Shown piece after piece: positions 24,680 to 37,142 of a stretch of DNA of 64,000 nt. The stretch comes from Escarpia spicata (taxonomy: Eukaryota > Annelida > Polychaeta > Sabellida > Siboglinidae), in NCBI GenBank assembly GCA_963995525.1, contig OZ023217.1, forward strand, positions 2,014,627-2,078,626. The letters are read 5' to 3'. The translations under genes and the position numbers were made by a program. The stretch's first letter is position 1. Each line of letters starts with the position of its first letter. Under the pieces are notes generated by a model that saw only the letters and a list, made by a program, of their open reading frames with translations, ran no database searches and was not told the DNA's origin.

Positions 24680-26590
24680 ACGAGGAACGAACGTCTTAAA
24701 CTACTTATATGAGGAACGAACATCTTAGACACTTTTATATGAAGAACGAACATATTGGACTACTTATATGATGAACAAACATCTTAATAATATTTAATAA
24801 TATTTTATAATAATATGTTTTAATTAATATAGCGCCAGATCCAATTATAAATTGTTCGTGGCGCTTTACAACATGTAGAATCCAGATAGAGGTAACAATG
24901 ATGGCTAAATAAACATGCATTTTCTAAAAGAAATTCTTTAAAAATAAATATTAGTAAAATACAAATAAATACAGTAATTAAATAAATATACTAAAATAAT
25001 GATCATAGCTACAGTTCTATGTAGAAATAAGACAACATTGTCAATTCATTTAACTGAACTAATGTACATGTAGGTATAAAATAAATATATAAATAGGTTA
25101 ATTAATACATAAGATATATAAAACAAATCAATGCAGAGACTAAACTATGCCACATTGGACAAGAACGAGAGTCTAAAAAATGAGTCTTTAAGCGTGCCTT
25201 GAAAGTAAAGAGACAATAAGACGTTTTAATGTCATTAGGCAAAGTGTTCCACAAAGTCGCCGCGGCGACCGCAAATGAACTGTCCCCAGCTTTGAAATGA
25301 GTCCGCGGGACCGTTAACATGTTATTGTTGGTAGAGCGCAGGGCTCTTGTTGGTTTGTATGTGCATACATGTACAAGGTCGCATAAATATTTCGGGGCAT
25401 AGTCATGCAGAGCTTTATATGTATACACTAATAGCTTAAAGTCGATTATGTGTGCTACAGGCAACCAGTGAAGAATGAACAACAAAGGCATGGCACTGTC
25501 ACTCCGTAGGCGGCGTAGGATCAACCTAGCAGCAGAGTTGTGCATTCTCTGCAGTCGAGCGATGTTGTTGACAGAAGTGCCATATAGAAGTGAATTGCAG
25601 TAATCAAGCCGTGATGTAATAATGGCGTTGACGACACGTTCTTAGAGTACTTATATAAGGAACGAACATCTTAGATTACTTATATAAGGAACGAACATCT
25701 TAGACTACTTCCCCTATGAGGAACAAACATCTTAGACTACTTATATAAGGAACGAACATTTTAGACTACTTATATGAAGAACGAACATCTTAGACTATTT
25801 ATATGAGGAGCGAACATCTTAGACTACTTCCCCTATGAGGAACAAACATCTTAGACTACTTATATGAGGAACGAACATTTTAGACTACTTATATGAGGAA
25901 CGAACATTTTAGACTACTTATATGAAGAACGAACATCTTAGACTACTTATATGAGGAACGAACATCTTAGACTCTTATATGAGGAACGAACATCTTAGAC
26001 TACTTATATAAAGAACGAACATCTTAGACTACTTATACGAGGAACGAACATCTTAGACTACTTATATGAGGAACAAACATCTTAGACTACTTATATGAGG
26101 AATAAACATCTTAGACTACTTATATGAGGAACGAACATTTTAGACTACTTATATGAAGAACGAACATCTTAGACTACTTATATGAGGAACGAACATCTTA
26201 GACTCTTATATGAGGAACGAACATCTTAGACTACTTATATAAAGAACGAACATCTTAGACTACTTATATGAGGAACAAACATCTTAGACTACTTATATAA
26301 GGAACGAACATCTTAGACTACTTATATGAGGAACACACATCTTAGACTACTTATATAAGGAACGAACATCTTAGACTACTTATATGAGGAACGAACATCT
26401 TAGACTCTTATATGAGGAACGAACATCTTAGACTACTTATATAAAGAACGAACATCTTAAACTACTTATATGAGGAACGAACATCTTAGACTACTTATAT
26501 GAGGAACACACATCTTAGACTACTTATATAAGGAACGAACATCTTAGACTACTTATATGAGGAACGAACATCTTAGACTACTTATATGTG
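24680..26590 (+). repeat. 28-29-bp tandem repeat array interrupted by a LINE
   Basis: Units built around gaggaacgaacatcttagac followed by tacttatat. A few units lie at 24680-24787, then a LINE fragment (24788-25640), then more than 30 units to 26590. Variants (ataaagaacg, aggaacaaac, cccctatgag) recur in the same order, e.g. a repeated block tatgaagaacg.. to cttagactcttatatgagg, pointing to block duplications within the array. Confidence 0.93.
24788..25640 (-). mobile_element. L2/CR1-clade LINE fragment (RT C-terminus and 3' UTR) inside a tandem array
   Basis: On the minus strand the fragment reads ITSRLDYCNSLLYG, then LHWLPVAHIIDFKLLVYTYKAL and AAATLWNTLPNDIK, the standard C-terminal sequence of L2/CR1-clade reverse transcriptases. 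One frame is open from 25545 to 25102. It is followed by a 3' UTR containing aagcgccacgaac and tggcgctatatt, then an AT-rich tail. Both ends abut units of the 28-29-bp array, so it inserted into the array, 5'-truncated as is usual for LINEs. A possible 4-bp duplication (ctta) flanks it. Confidence 0.88.
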
Positions 26591-28537
26591 CACCGAATAG
26601 TAGGGCAAAATCTTCTTTATATATCAGCTCATTCGGCGCCCTTGTGGCGGAAGATTATACATTTAACCTTTTTGCTGGAATCTAACAAGACCTGCACGTT
26701 GCATGAAGTGTAGCGAAACTGTTCAGTCGGCCGTCAATTGTTTATCCCCAAAAATCGCTCAACGCAAATAATGAATTATTTAAAAACAAAAATCGATTAT
26801 GATTTGTAGCTGTACAACTCGATCGTGCGGCATAAACTTATTGGTACAGTGTCCGGAAAAAACAAAAACCTGGGATCGACTTGACGTCACAACAGGGGAA
26901 GTGACGCACGCACGCACGATCGTACGCCCGCCCATGTATGCACAGTTAAAGCTGCAACATCAACTGTTTTTGCCCATCAAGAATCCGATTCTTGGATATC
27001 CAAAAAATGTCGATGTGTAAATCATTTAAATAGTATCCATGGATACAATCTGTCTATTGAAAAGATGCGCACATTTGTTAAAATAATTGACTTTGATCGG
27101 AACACCCGGTAACTTGCAACAGCCAATTGTCGGGTCGTTATTTTAGCCTTCACACCACTGCATTTATCGGTGACATGGTTTTTCTGAGAGCGAGGAAAGT
27201 CGACAACATTAACACAGACACCCTGCATAATCACACGCGCATTCACGTGGAGGTTCCAATTTTGAGAATCATTTGGATTGATTAAAATTAAATACGTTAA
27301 AAGCTTGCCTGGTGTTTTACCAAAACCACATACAAAAAGCTGCACAACTAAGCTCGCTAACATGTCGTATATAATGGATACCACATAGGGCTTTTTTCAT
27401 AAAGTTAATTTGAAATAAGATGAGCAAAAAATCGATTTGAGGAGGCACCTTTAATGTTTTGTTGATTTTCCACCGAATGCGAGAAGCATCAGAAGCAGAG
27501 ATCGCTTGTCGTGGCCGTGGTCGCTCGGGGCAATCGGCGAGAGATTCTACACGGACGTGAGCCGTGCGCTCGCCGTATTGCAATTCTCACGCTAAGCCTC
27601 TTGGTTCGGTCATGAATAACAGAACGGCCACAGCGCTCGACACTCGATCGACACCGGCCCCTAACACGCGGCCCCTCGGGGGGCGGACTTACCGGGATAA
27701 TTAAATTTACTAAATTCGTTCACATCGACACTTTCGAACAAGACGACGGGTTGTTAGCTCGAGGGTGCGCCTCGTTTCACATCTCGGCGAGTTCGCCTGA
27801 AGAACACACAAAAGGAACTACCTGGCGTCGGTGTGTGTCTTACTGTGTAGCTGTTTACCCGTGAACCGTGAAGTGTTTCCTTGTTCAAATAGTAATTTGT
27901 ATCAGCTTTGTCTCTTTTTTTCTGGAAGCAGTAAACGCCCATTTCCCCATTTCACTTGGTTTCGAGGCTATATTTGGCGGAGATAGATCGTAGAAATTGG
28001 TGGTGCGGAAAAGTTGATAAACAAATGGAAATACTGATTGATAAGTATTATTCTTGCCTTAATATCATTCATAAAGTAGGTAGCAGTAAACATACAAGTT
28101 AGTTAGATAAAGTATTTTAGAACACTTTAGTCTAGTGAGTGATAATAGCGTAACTTAGCCTACGATAAGTTTGTAAACAAGCTTTGTTGTTAAAATTAAG
28201 CATTAACGATAACCGGGCGAACTAAGTTTATGTAGCTAGTGCCCCACGTATTCGCTAGGGCGCGGTATAACCTAAATAAATAAGGCAGTCTAGCGTAAAC
28301 TAATTGATTGTATTTAAATTAGGTCACTGGTAACGTTAGCATTTCTTATAGGATAGGTAGTCAGCTGTGACTACAACCAAAAACTGTAAACAAAATAAAC
28401 AACGCAATCTTACGTAAAGTGTAACATTTGTGCACAGTAAACAGTTTTCTTAAAGACTACATAGACAGTGAATAGTGTAAACACAGTTGACTAAACTATT
28501 TTAAATAGCTAATTATTATTATTAAATAAATTCTGAT
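26591..28537. other. Intronic DNA with a CpG-rich patch
   Basis: No gene recognised. TGACGTCA occurs at 26882-26889. 27480-27760 is relatively CpG-rich. The last ~400 bp (28100-28537) could include the 5' UTR of the CR1 copy that follows, but no second copy of that part is in the window to compare. Confidence 0.45.
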
Positions 28538-30343
28538 ATGGCGCCTTGCAAGCGGCAAGTCAAGGCAAAGAGACACACTTGGTGTGCGACGACTGCCACA
28601 GTTGGGTGGATTTTGTCCTATCCGGCTGTGGGAAGTCATGGCCAGAGACCAAGGAAGAGGGATTTATCGTTCAGTGCGTGAGGTGTTGGAAGGTGGAATG
28701 TCTGGAGAAGGAGGTAGCTTGGTTGATAGATATTGTGAAGGGGATGGAGATGAGAATCAGCAAGGAGACAGATGGAATGGAGAGAGACGACAGGGAGAGA
28801 GTTGGGAATACTGTGAGACTAAAGGAGCAGAGTAGTGGCAAGAAGACCGAGGAAAGGAGACTGAGGGGAGGGAAGGTGATCGGACGGGAAGAAAGGAAGT
28901 GAGAATAAATGTGACAGAAGAGAAGTTGGGAGGGACGATGATAGGAGGAAAGGTGACAGGAGAAACAGCGTCAGGAAAGAATGGAACGAACAGGATTGTG
29001 ACAGGAGAGCAGAAGACAGGGGAACAAGACTAAAACCAGACAGATGAAAACCGGAAAATGAGCTACTCTGAGGCAGTGATTGAGTAGGCATTGAGAAAAG
29101 AGAGGGTGTTTATGGGCGACTTTATTCTGAGAAAGACGGATAAGACACTATGCGAAGGGGAGGACGTCGGTGTTTGTTTGCCGGGGGCTAGGATAGAACA
29201 AGATGCAAAGTCGGAGACGCGAGTTTTATGGCAGCAGCTCCGGACCTCTGGAACGATTTACCCACATCAATGCGTGAACTAAACAATGAAGCAGCTTTTA
29301 AAAGCGCATTAAAAACATTATATTTTAATATATATTTTAACTCCAGTAGCCGCAGCAGTCCCGGATCTGCGGAGTGATCTATTTGTTTTCAATGCATATA
29401 ATGAACACTGAGACGTTTAAGAGCGCTTTTAAACATTCTCTTTTAATCAATATTTTAACTGCTGTTGTGACTTTTAGACTTGGCATTAAGCTTTTATCAT
29501 TTTTTGTTTGTTTATATGACACGATAATGCTAATATTTAAAGATAATTTTTTTAATATTAACGAAATGTAAATACCTCCACACAGGACATGGGAACGAAG
29601 ATGTACTATATACAATGGGAGGTTCTGCATTAAGTACTACTGTAAAAGAAAAGGATTTTGGTTTAACCATTAGTGCTGATATGAAGGTTTCAGAGCAGTG
29701 CGGTATTGCAGCTTCAAAGGGAAATAAAATCCTTGTATGGCGAAACATAACGTATAAGGAAAAAGAGCTAATAATACCGCTGTACAAAACAATAGTTAGG
29801 CCGCATTTAGAATATTCTATTCAAGCGTGGAGGCCATATCGCAGGAAGGACATAGATATACTAGAAAGAGTGTAGAGGAGAGCAACTAAAATGATACCAA
29901 AACTGAGGGATCTTAGTTACGAAATACGCCTAAACATGTGGTTTAACAACACTAGAGACCACAAGATTGAGAGGAGATCAGATAGAAGTGTTGAAAATAT
30001 TGAATGGTTATAAAAATATTGATAGAAATATTGTTTTCTCAGTTAAGAAAGATAGAAGGACCAGAGGACATGAAGTTACATTGGTAAAGGAGCACTGTAG
30101 ATTAGATATAAGAAAGTTCTCATTCTCACAAAGGACTGTAAATTAATAGAACAAATTATCTCCTGATTGTGTTGGTGCTAGTAGCGTGAATATGTTTAAA
30201 AATAAAATCGACACATACCTTAAAAGGGCGGGATACACGTAGATAGAAACTATTGGACTCGCGATAAACCAAAAGGCTTCCATGTCCACCTGCCATCTAG
30301 AGTTTATTTTTTGGGTGGCAATCTTGTTAAATCTTGTTAAATA
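28538..30343 (+). mobile_element. CR1-type retrotransposon, copy C (ORF1 plus RT C-terminus, interrupted)
   Basis: Copy C preserves the ORF1 start missing from copy A. ATG at 28538 is followed, after a frame change, by a cysteine pattern LVCDDCHSWV ... IVQCVRCWKVE, a PHD/ESCR-like zinc motif known from CR1 ORF1 proteins, then the K/R/E-rich region and the esterase start VFMGDFILRKTDKTL. At about 29200 CR1 sequence stops; 29201-29563 is foreign LINE-like sequence; CR1 resumes at 29564 in the RT C-terminus (GGSALSTTVKEKDFGLTIS, IVRPHLEYSIQAWRPYRRKD) and ends with the tail gcaatcttgttaaatcttgt at about 30343. Endonuclease and most of the RT are absent. Confidence 0.88.
29201..29563 (+). mobile_element. 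Foreign LINE C-terminal fragments within CR1 copy C
   Basis: Two adjacent similar subunits (29215-29330 and 29346-29470) read like the end of an L2-type RT: AAAPDLWNDLPTSMRELN and FKSALKTLYF in the first, a mutated version with ETFKSAFKHSLL in the second. The rest is AT-rich. The unit is either a nested insertion with internal duplication or two successive insertions. Confidence 0.6.
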
Positions 30344-30984
30344 ATTTATTTAATAATAAATTAAATAAATCCCGTACTCTCTGTTACTCAAACTACCCTT
30401 TGCACCTGTCTCCTTTTAAACGTATGCGATGTCTAAAAAGTGTGATTTATTGTTTAAGAGGATACAAGCAGAAACTTGTCTTATAATTCAGCGTGCGTGC
30501 TTGGTTACAGTACAATCACACCAAAACGTCATTGCGCTCATCATTGAGAAAGCAACTGAGTCAGACTAAACTATATATTTTCCGTTACGTACATATTTTA
30601 GGCCAACTTGATTATAAATAAAACATTACGAAATAAAAGGTATATTTGAAAATAACTAGTTTGTTCATTTATTAATCATATACGCAAGTTTACCAGTCAT
30701 GATACACATGCATGCTTTGTTCAGCTGTGTACTGTTCACTTACCAATGTTAACCATAATATATGTATGTTTGGCTAAACGTTTTTGTTCATTGACACTTT
30801 GCGTTGTCAGTAGAACTGATCGTTGTATACTGACAACGCTTTTGTTGAGAAGTTGCCCTTTGACCTTTCGCAGCTAAAATCGGTGCGATGAGAGAAACAC
30901 TCTCTTGTAATACCAAATGCATGAATATATCTATGACATATTAGGAATTCCAGCATATTATCATCATAGTCAACTATACTTTGG
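30344..30984. other. Unassigned intronic DNA
   Basis: AT-rich; no gene or element recognised. Confidence 0.5.
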
Positions 30985-31262
30985 ATTTCCATGTGTGCGT
31001 GTACGTGTGCGTGTGCGTATGCGTGTGTATGTGAGTGAGTGAGTGTGTGTGCGTGCGTGTGCGTGTGCGTGTGCGTGTGCGTGTGCGTGTGCGTGTGCGT
31101 GTGTGTGTGTGTGTGAGTGTGTGTGAGTGTGCGTGTATGCATGTACTGATGTGCGTGTTCGTCTGTGCGTGCGCCTGTGCGTGTGATCGTGCGTGTGCGT
31201 GCGTGCATGGCGTGTGTGTGCCTATGTGCATGTGTGCGCGACCGTTCGTATGTGAACGCATG
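30985..31262 (+). repeat. (GT)n/(GCGT)n purine-pyrimidine alternating tract
   Basis: About 280 bp of alternating GT/GC dinucleotides with interruptions, a classic Z-DNA-prone sequence. Confidence 0.92.
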
Positions 31263-31544
31263 AGAACGTAAGTATGTGCATACGTTTTAGTTTGTTTTTG
31301 TCATAAACATGTCTGGTAGTAGATTATAAACATTTGTTTGGAAATAAAAGCGGTGTATACCTTCTGTAGCAGTACTGTACAATCAGCGTAGCTGCATGCT
31401 TCCAAGTGACACGCAGATGGTTTTGGAACGATTTTATCGGTCATGGTGAAGTACAATATAAACGTTCCCCTTGACCGGGTACTGAGTAATAATACTAAAT
31501 CTAATTCCATATTTGTTCAATATTAATTCATATGACAGTTCCTA
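31263..31544. other. Unassigned intronic DNA
   Basis: Nothing recognised. Confidence 0.5.
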
Positions 31545-32430
31545 TCGGATGACTGTGAGTAGATTAAAGTTAAATGCTGATAAAGCAGAGTTTCATATTA
31601 TTGGAATGCAAAGGCAACGTGAACAAATAAGATCTGTTCCCACACCTATATGCTTAGCCAGTATGTTACACCTGCACTTTCAGCACGAAATCTAGGAGTT
31701 ATCTTTAATCACAAATTCAGTTTTATACCATATTTATCAAACGTGTCGCTGCTGTTATTATCATAGACTGTTCGTAATTTACGCCGTATTCGCCGTTAAC
31801 TGCCTCTTTCTGTTGCAACAGCTACTGACTGCAACTGTGTCGCTACTTGTTACTAACAGTCTGGCCTTTTGGAATTTTCTTTTTCATTTTGTTGCTCTTA
31901 AAGATATCATGAAATTACAACGTGAGATTTGTAGCATGGGTTGCGGTTTTCTCATCCAATGCTGCTTCTTGGGTCTCTGCATTGGCTTCCTGTCCGATAT
32001 CGTATTATTTTTAAGAACTGCACTATCATATAACAAGCACTCTTGTATAAGCAACCGGTATATGTGTAGTCATTGCTTACTCCTGCAAGAAGGCCTACCA
32101 AGCTTCTAGCATCTACTTCTGATGAACGTTTTGTTCCTGTAGAGTTAATACCAACTTTAGAACTAGGGTTTTCTCTGTTGCTGCGCCGACTCTGGAATTT
32201 GCTCCCTCTTAGTGTCAGATCAGTTGAACATATCACACAATACCGCCCAGATATAAAAACTTTCCTTTATGATCTTGCGCGTCCCTCTACAGCTGCCTGG
32301 AGCATCATCCATCTGATGACACTTGGAATACTGCTAATCGATTTTGAGACTGATAAACTCTTTGTTTTAATGCGTCTCTTAACTTGTTTTGCAAGAATTT
32401 AGGCGCAAAAGAAGTTATTTTATTATGATT
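31545..32430 (+). mobile_element. Decayed L2/CR1-clade LINE, 3' third
   Basis: An old copy of the family represented by 54545-56660. Across frames one reads SRLKLNADKAEFHIIG, then LGVIFNHKFSF, LRRIRR, SLHWLPVRY-like sequence, and finally WNLLPLSVRSVEHITQY with a TFLYDLA end, matching the intact copy in order. Several stops and frameshifts show it is dead. The 3' UTR landmark aatttaggcgcaaaagaagt (32390-32415) matches ggatttaggcgcaatagaag of the intact copy and leads directly into the TTA/TTG microsatellite. Confidence 0.85.
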
Positions 32431-32705
32431 ATTATTATTGTTATTGATGTTGTTGTTGTTGTTGTTATTAGTGTCATTATTGTCGTTATTGTTATTGTTA
32501 TTATTGTTACTATTGTTACTGTTGTTGTTATTGTTATTACTGTTGTTATTATTGTTACTATTGTTATTATTGTCGTTATTGTTACTATTGTCGTTATTCT
32601 CGTTATTGTTATTATTGTTATTATTATTACTGTTATTATTGTTATTATTATTATTGTTATTATCGTTATTATTGTTATTATTGTTGTTATTGTTATTACT
32701 TCGTG
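32420..32705 (+). repeat. (TTATTG)n-type microsatellite grown from a LINE tail
   Basis: About 285 bp of tta, ttg and ttac triplets. It begins exactly where the L2-clade 3' tail should carry its short TTAT repeat, so it most likely expanded from that tail. The leucine or valine/isoleucine runs it encodes are not genes. Confidence 0.85.
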
Positions 32706-32814
32706 TAGTTTTCCTTATTGTGCAATATTGCGTCTGTATGTGAAAAGTTTGCTTTCACACCAAATGCGTAAAAATACTACAGTGTATCTCAACTCTCAGG
32801 AACTGTTGTATTTA

Positions 32815-32984
32815 CAGTGAAGTGTGTCTATAGTAGACTTTGTCGGAACTTCGCAATCTGTCCGTTATAGGCAGATTACCGCTATGGACAGGACAATGCA
32901 AACTAGTCATTCTGGGCTATCAAAAGTGTCCATTACAGACAGGTTTTTGTTATGGACAGATGTCCGCTAAGGCAGACTTCAGTG
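32815..32984. mobile_element. pogo/Tigger-like MITE
   Basis: A 170-bp element bounded by TA on both sides (32813-32814 and 32985-32986). Its inverted ends read cagtgaagtgtgtc on the left and, as reverse complement on the right, cactgaagtctgcc. Inside are partly symmetric tccgttataggcag and cattacagacagg motifs. TA target duplication with CAGT..-type ends is typical of non-autonomous pogo-group transposons. No transposase is encoded. Confidence 0.6.
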
Positions 32985-34920
32985 TACGCAACCTTTCCCT
33001 TTCACTGTACACATAATGGGGCGGCGCCGACACAAACATTGTCCGGGTGAAACCACTGCTTATATATGTGCAAAGAACAATCTGCTCTTTCCCGAAGCTG
33101 ACGTAACAACGGGGCTACGTAACCGTACGTGACGCGAGTCGCCCTGGGCGCGTGTCACCACGACGACGCTAGACCACGCCCATAAAGCGGTCTCGTGCCG
33201 ACACCTTTACGAACGACCTTTTGACGGCTTTTACACTAGATGCGCCCTTTCATTATTCCACCTTTGAAAAGTTACATCCCCGAGGGTTAAGGAACACCCT
33301 TGCGTTCCCCACAATTACGAAGAATGGTTTCTGTTGTGATATATAATATGTTGCCGTGAAAGGTACGATCAAAACGGCTGTTCGTGTATTTATCAAGAAA
33401 TTACCTGTGAAAATCGAATATTGTGCTCCAACAAATATTCCCCGGGTGACTGCAGGACGACTGCTTTCGCTAAATGTGTCCACCTTCCTCTGTGTTTGGT
33501 CTCTCTTGTCCCACGAGCTGCATTCGTTGTACATTAAATTGCTCTCTCTCGATTGGTAATCTAACACATGACTATATTGTCTCTGATTGAGCTCGTGCTC
33601 GTGAGTATTTAGACGCTACACAAGTTTAATAATAATAATCTAAATAATATTAGTAATATTTAGTATTAATGTTTTACTAGTAATTGTGTTACCTTTATTG
33701 CAAAGTAATAGTAACTACGCGTATTGCTTGATCAGTATTATTATTTTAAAACGTAACTTAACTACAATTAGCTGCCATGGCAATGATTGAGCTCCATCGA
33801 TATAATGTATTTATTTCTCACTAGCTCTCTAAAAAGTGGGCAGTGAGTGTCGCAGTGTCTAAATACGTACAAATACATATTTAAGCCAACAGTGATCAAG
33901 AACCAGGTGGGTCCCCCGCCTACTCGCCCAGAGCTGATGCTCCGGCCGTCGTTGTTATGACGGCCGCCGCATGTCGCAGGAGTACTATTTCTAGAGGCAG
34001 TCGTATTCACCCGAGTGTGCTTGATGCAATCGCTTCCGGTGTTCCACTTGTAGCTTCCGGCGGTGACTAGGCTTCTAAGCGGCGGCCATTAAAGGCGGTA
34101 ATGAAAAGGTAATAATGTAGTGTTCTGAGTGCTGTGTGCTGGCAGTGAACAGGAGATCAGGAAGGAAGCAATATGAGTGCGACAACGGACGAGAGCGGAC
34201 GAGAGGGGTTTTGTGGAAAGAGCGAATCTGAGCAGACTGCCAAGAAACTCGAGATAACCAAATCACGCTGTTGTTCCGACATGACCGAGAGCGAAGACGA
34301 CTTTCCATTGTCTTTGCAGTTTTTATTTAATTAGCTGTGATGATTGGAATAAACATTATAATAACAACGACGACTGCAGCATCTACGACGATGACGATAA
34401 AATTATGATGACGTCCATGATGATGACGTGGACGACAACAATAACGTTGACGGTTCAATGGTAATGCTAATCATCATCTCGATGGGTTTGAGTATAAAGA
34501 CGTAGGCCTCCTGCCAATTTTGCAAGCGATTAATATATTGCAAGCAATTTAATGTTTTATATCAAACGATGTTTTAAAACCATCAAATCCATTATGACTG
34601 AATACTGTTTACTGCCGAACTTTTGCAAAGAAATTATTCGAGATAATCATATCATATAGGCCCTACTGTTTATATTACGACATGACCGAGAACAAAGACG
34701 GCTTTATACTGTCTTTTCCGCTTTTGTTTAATTTGCAGTGATGAATGAAACAAAACTTACAATAACAACGAAGAATGCGGCGGCGACGATGACAAGAAAA
34801 TGATGATCGTAATAATTCGATGATGACCTATTTTGCTGATATCTCTTTTTTCGTGACATCCATGCGTTTGTTTATATAACCTATCCGCATGTTTGGGTAA
34901 ACAATCCGCACGCACGAGTA
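32985..34920. other. Unassigned intronic DNA, patchy CpG-rich
   Basis: 33000-33260 and 33900-34310 are relatively CpG-rich. 34290-34460 and 34680-34800 contain a loosely similar sequence (gacatgaccgag, gacgactt/ gacggcttt, cagtgatga, aataacaacgacga), an old local duplication. No gene recognised. Confidence 0.4.
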
Positions 34921-34921
34921 T

Positions 34922-35100
34922 GTTTGTGTGCGTGCGTGTGTGCGTGTGTGCGTGTGTGCGTGTGTGCGTGTGTGCGTGTGTGCGTGTGTGCGTGTGTGCG
35001 TGTGTGCGTGTGTGCGTGTGTGCGTGTGTGCGTGTGTGCGTGTGTGCGTGTGTGCGTGTGTGCGTGTGTGCGTGTGTGCGTGTGTGCGTGTGTGCGTGCC
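34922..35100 (+). repeat. (GTGTGTGC)n octamer microsatellite
   Basis: About 21 nearly perfect copies of an 8-bp unit alternating purine and pyrimidine. Z-DNA-prone. Confidence 0.95.
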
Positions 35101-35560
35101 TGTTTGTAGTTTGTACTATGTAACTATAATATAATAAAAGTATTGTGATGATCAGATTCGGTACATTTTAGAACAATGGCTTGCTTGATGCCTAGAACAC
35201 GTCAAAGTCGGGAAACTTGAAGGCGGTCGCTCGGCAGTAATTGGCTATTGACATTGCCGGTGAGTAGAAGCCACGGACATTTCATGTGTCGTCAGCAAAA
35301 CAAAGCCGCGTGTGACGCAGTGTGACGCTTTCACTTGCCGCTCGTTACTTCATCGCCGCCAACGTTTAACGTTGGCGGCGTGCTTTGATGACGCTACACC
35401 GGTTGTGACGTCACCTGGCAGCATCTCGGATTCTACTGTAAGGTTTTGTGAAACACTGGAACAAAACACTACAAGTAGCCATATATGACAACGAAAATGA
35501 CACACTGTTCGTTTCATGGCTTCTGTTGCGTCTGCTTAGGCACGTGCGTGGTGTGTGTGT
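35101..35560. other. Segment with GC-rich palindrome and CRE-like site
   Basis: 35354-35380 is a perfect inverted repeat, 12-bp arms cgccgccaacgt and a 3-base loop. TGACGTCA lies at 35406-35413. The region is CpG-rich and non-coding, so it is a reasonable cis-regulatory candidate, unproven. Confidence 0.45.
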
Positions 35561-35715
35561 TCACATGCAGGTTTATGCTTATTGTCTCAAATGTGTGCGC
35601 GTACGTGTGCGTTTGTGTGTGTGTACGTGCGTGCGTGCGCGTGCGTGCGTGTGTGTGCGTGTGTGTGTGCATTTGTGTCTCTGCCTGTGTGCATCTGTAC
35701 GCGTGTCACCAAAAT
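35561..35715 (+). repeat. Imperfect GT/GC repeat
   Basis: Imperfect gtgtgcgtgcgt-type repeat; frames rich in C, V and R are repeat artefacts. Confidence 0.85.
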
Positions 35716-36375
35716 CTCTCCCTGGATACATACCCTGTCATCTTGCAGAGCTATTACACCTGGCGTTATGCTGCATGCTGCAGCCTACTTTGTGAGTAGA
35801 GTTGTGTGCCTTGCTGTTGAGAGGCGGCTCAACCTCGGTAACTCATCATTCTAAATGCTTGCAGTTGTTTATTGGTAGTTAATTAAACTATTTACTATGC
35901 ATTTGTTAACAATAATATGTATATGTCTTCTTATTTCTGTGATTTGTTGTGGATGTGAGGATATCTCCGGTGTACGGGTGAGACAAACTACCACCCGGCA
36001 AGGTCCAGTGGCGGTGGGTGCAGGGAAAGCGCAACGGTGCCGTAATTAGTCTTCATGCCCAATTTCACAGGCTAGTTAGCGGTCAAATTTACCAACTGCA
36101 TCGCGAATCAGAGCGACTTCAAACGAGGGCGAGCTGGAGCTCGTTGCGTGGAGTTTCATTACGACATTCGTATTGCCGCAAATTACAGTTGCTCTGACTT
36201 CCGGCAGTCCCTTGCGGGGTGTCTCCATCTTGGCCGGCGGCGGGCTTTGTTTGTTCTCCAGAAGCAGCGCAAATGCTTTGATTCGTAGAGATTAACTCGA
36301 CTTCAAAGAGACGACGGACGCGTCAACGACACACAACTGATGTGTGTGTATGTGCAAGGTTTGACGGAGTTTATA
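35716..36375. other. Unassigned intronic DNA
   Basis: 36000-36330 is relatively CpG-rich. No gene recognised. Confidence 0.45.
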
Positions 36376-36388
36376 TGTGCGTGCGTGC

Positions 36389-37142
<754 letters not shown>

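Noticed and set aside
32389..32820. 143-codon Val/Ile/Leu-rich ORF as a membrane protein
   Set aside because: Translation of a TTA/TTG microsatellite following a LINE tail.
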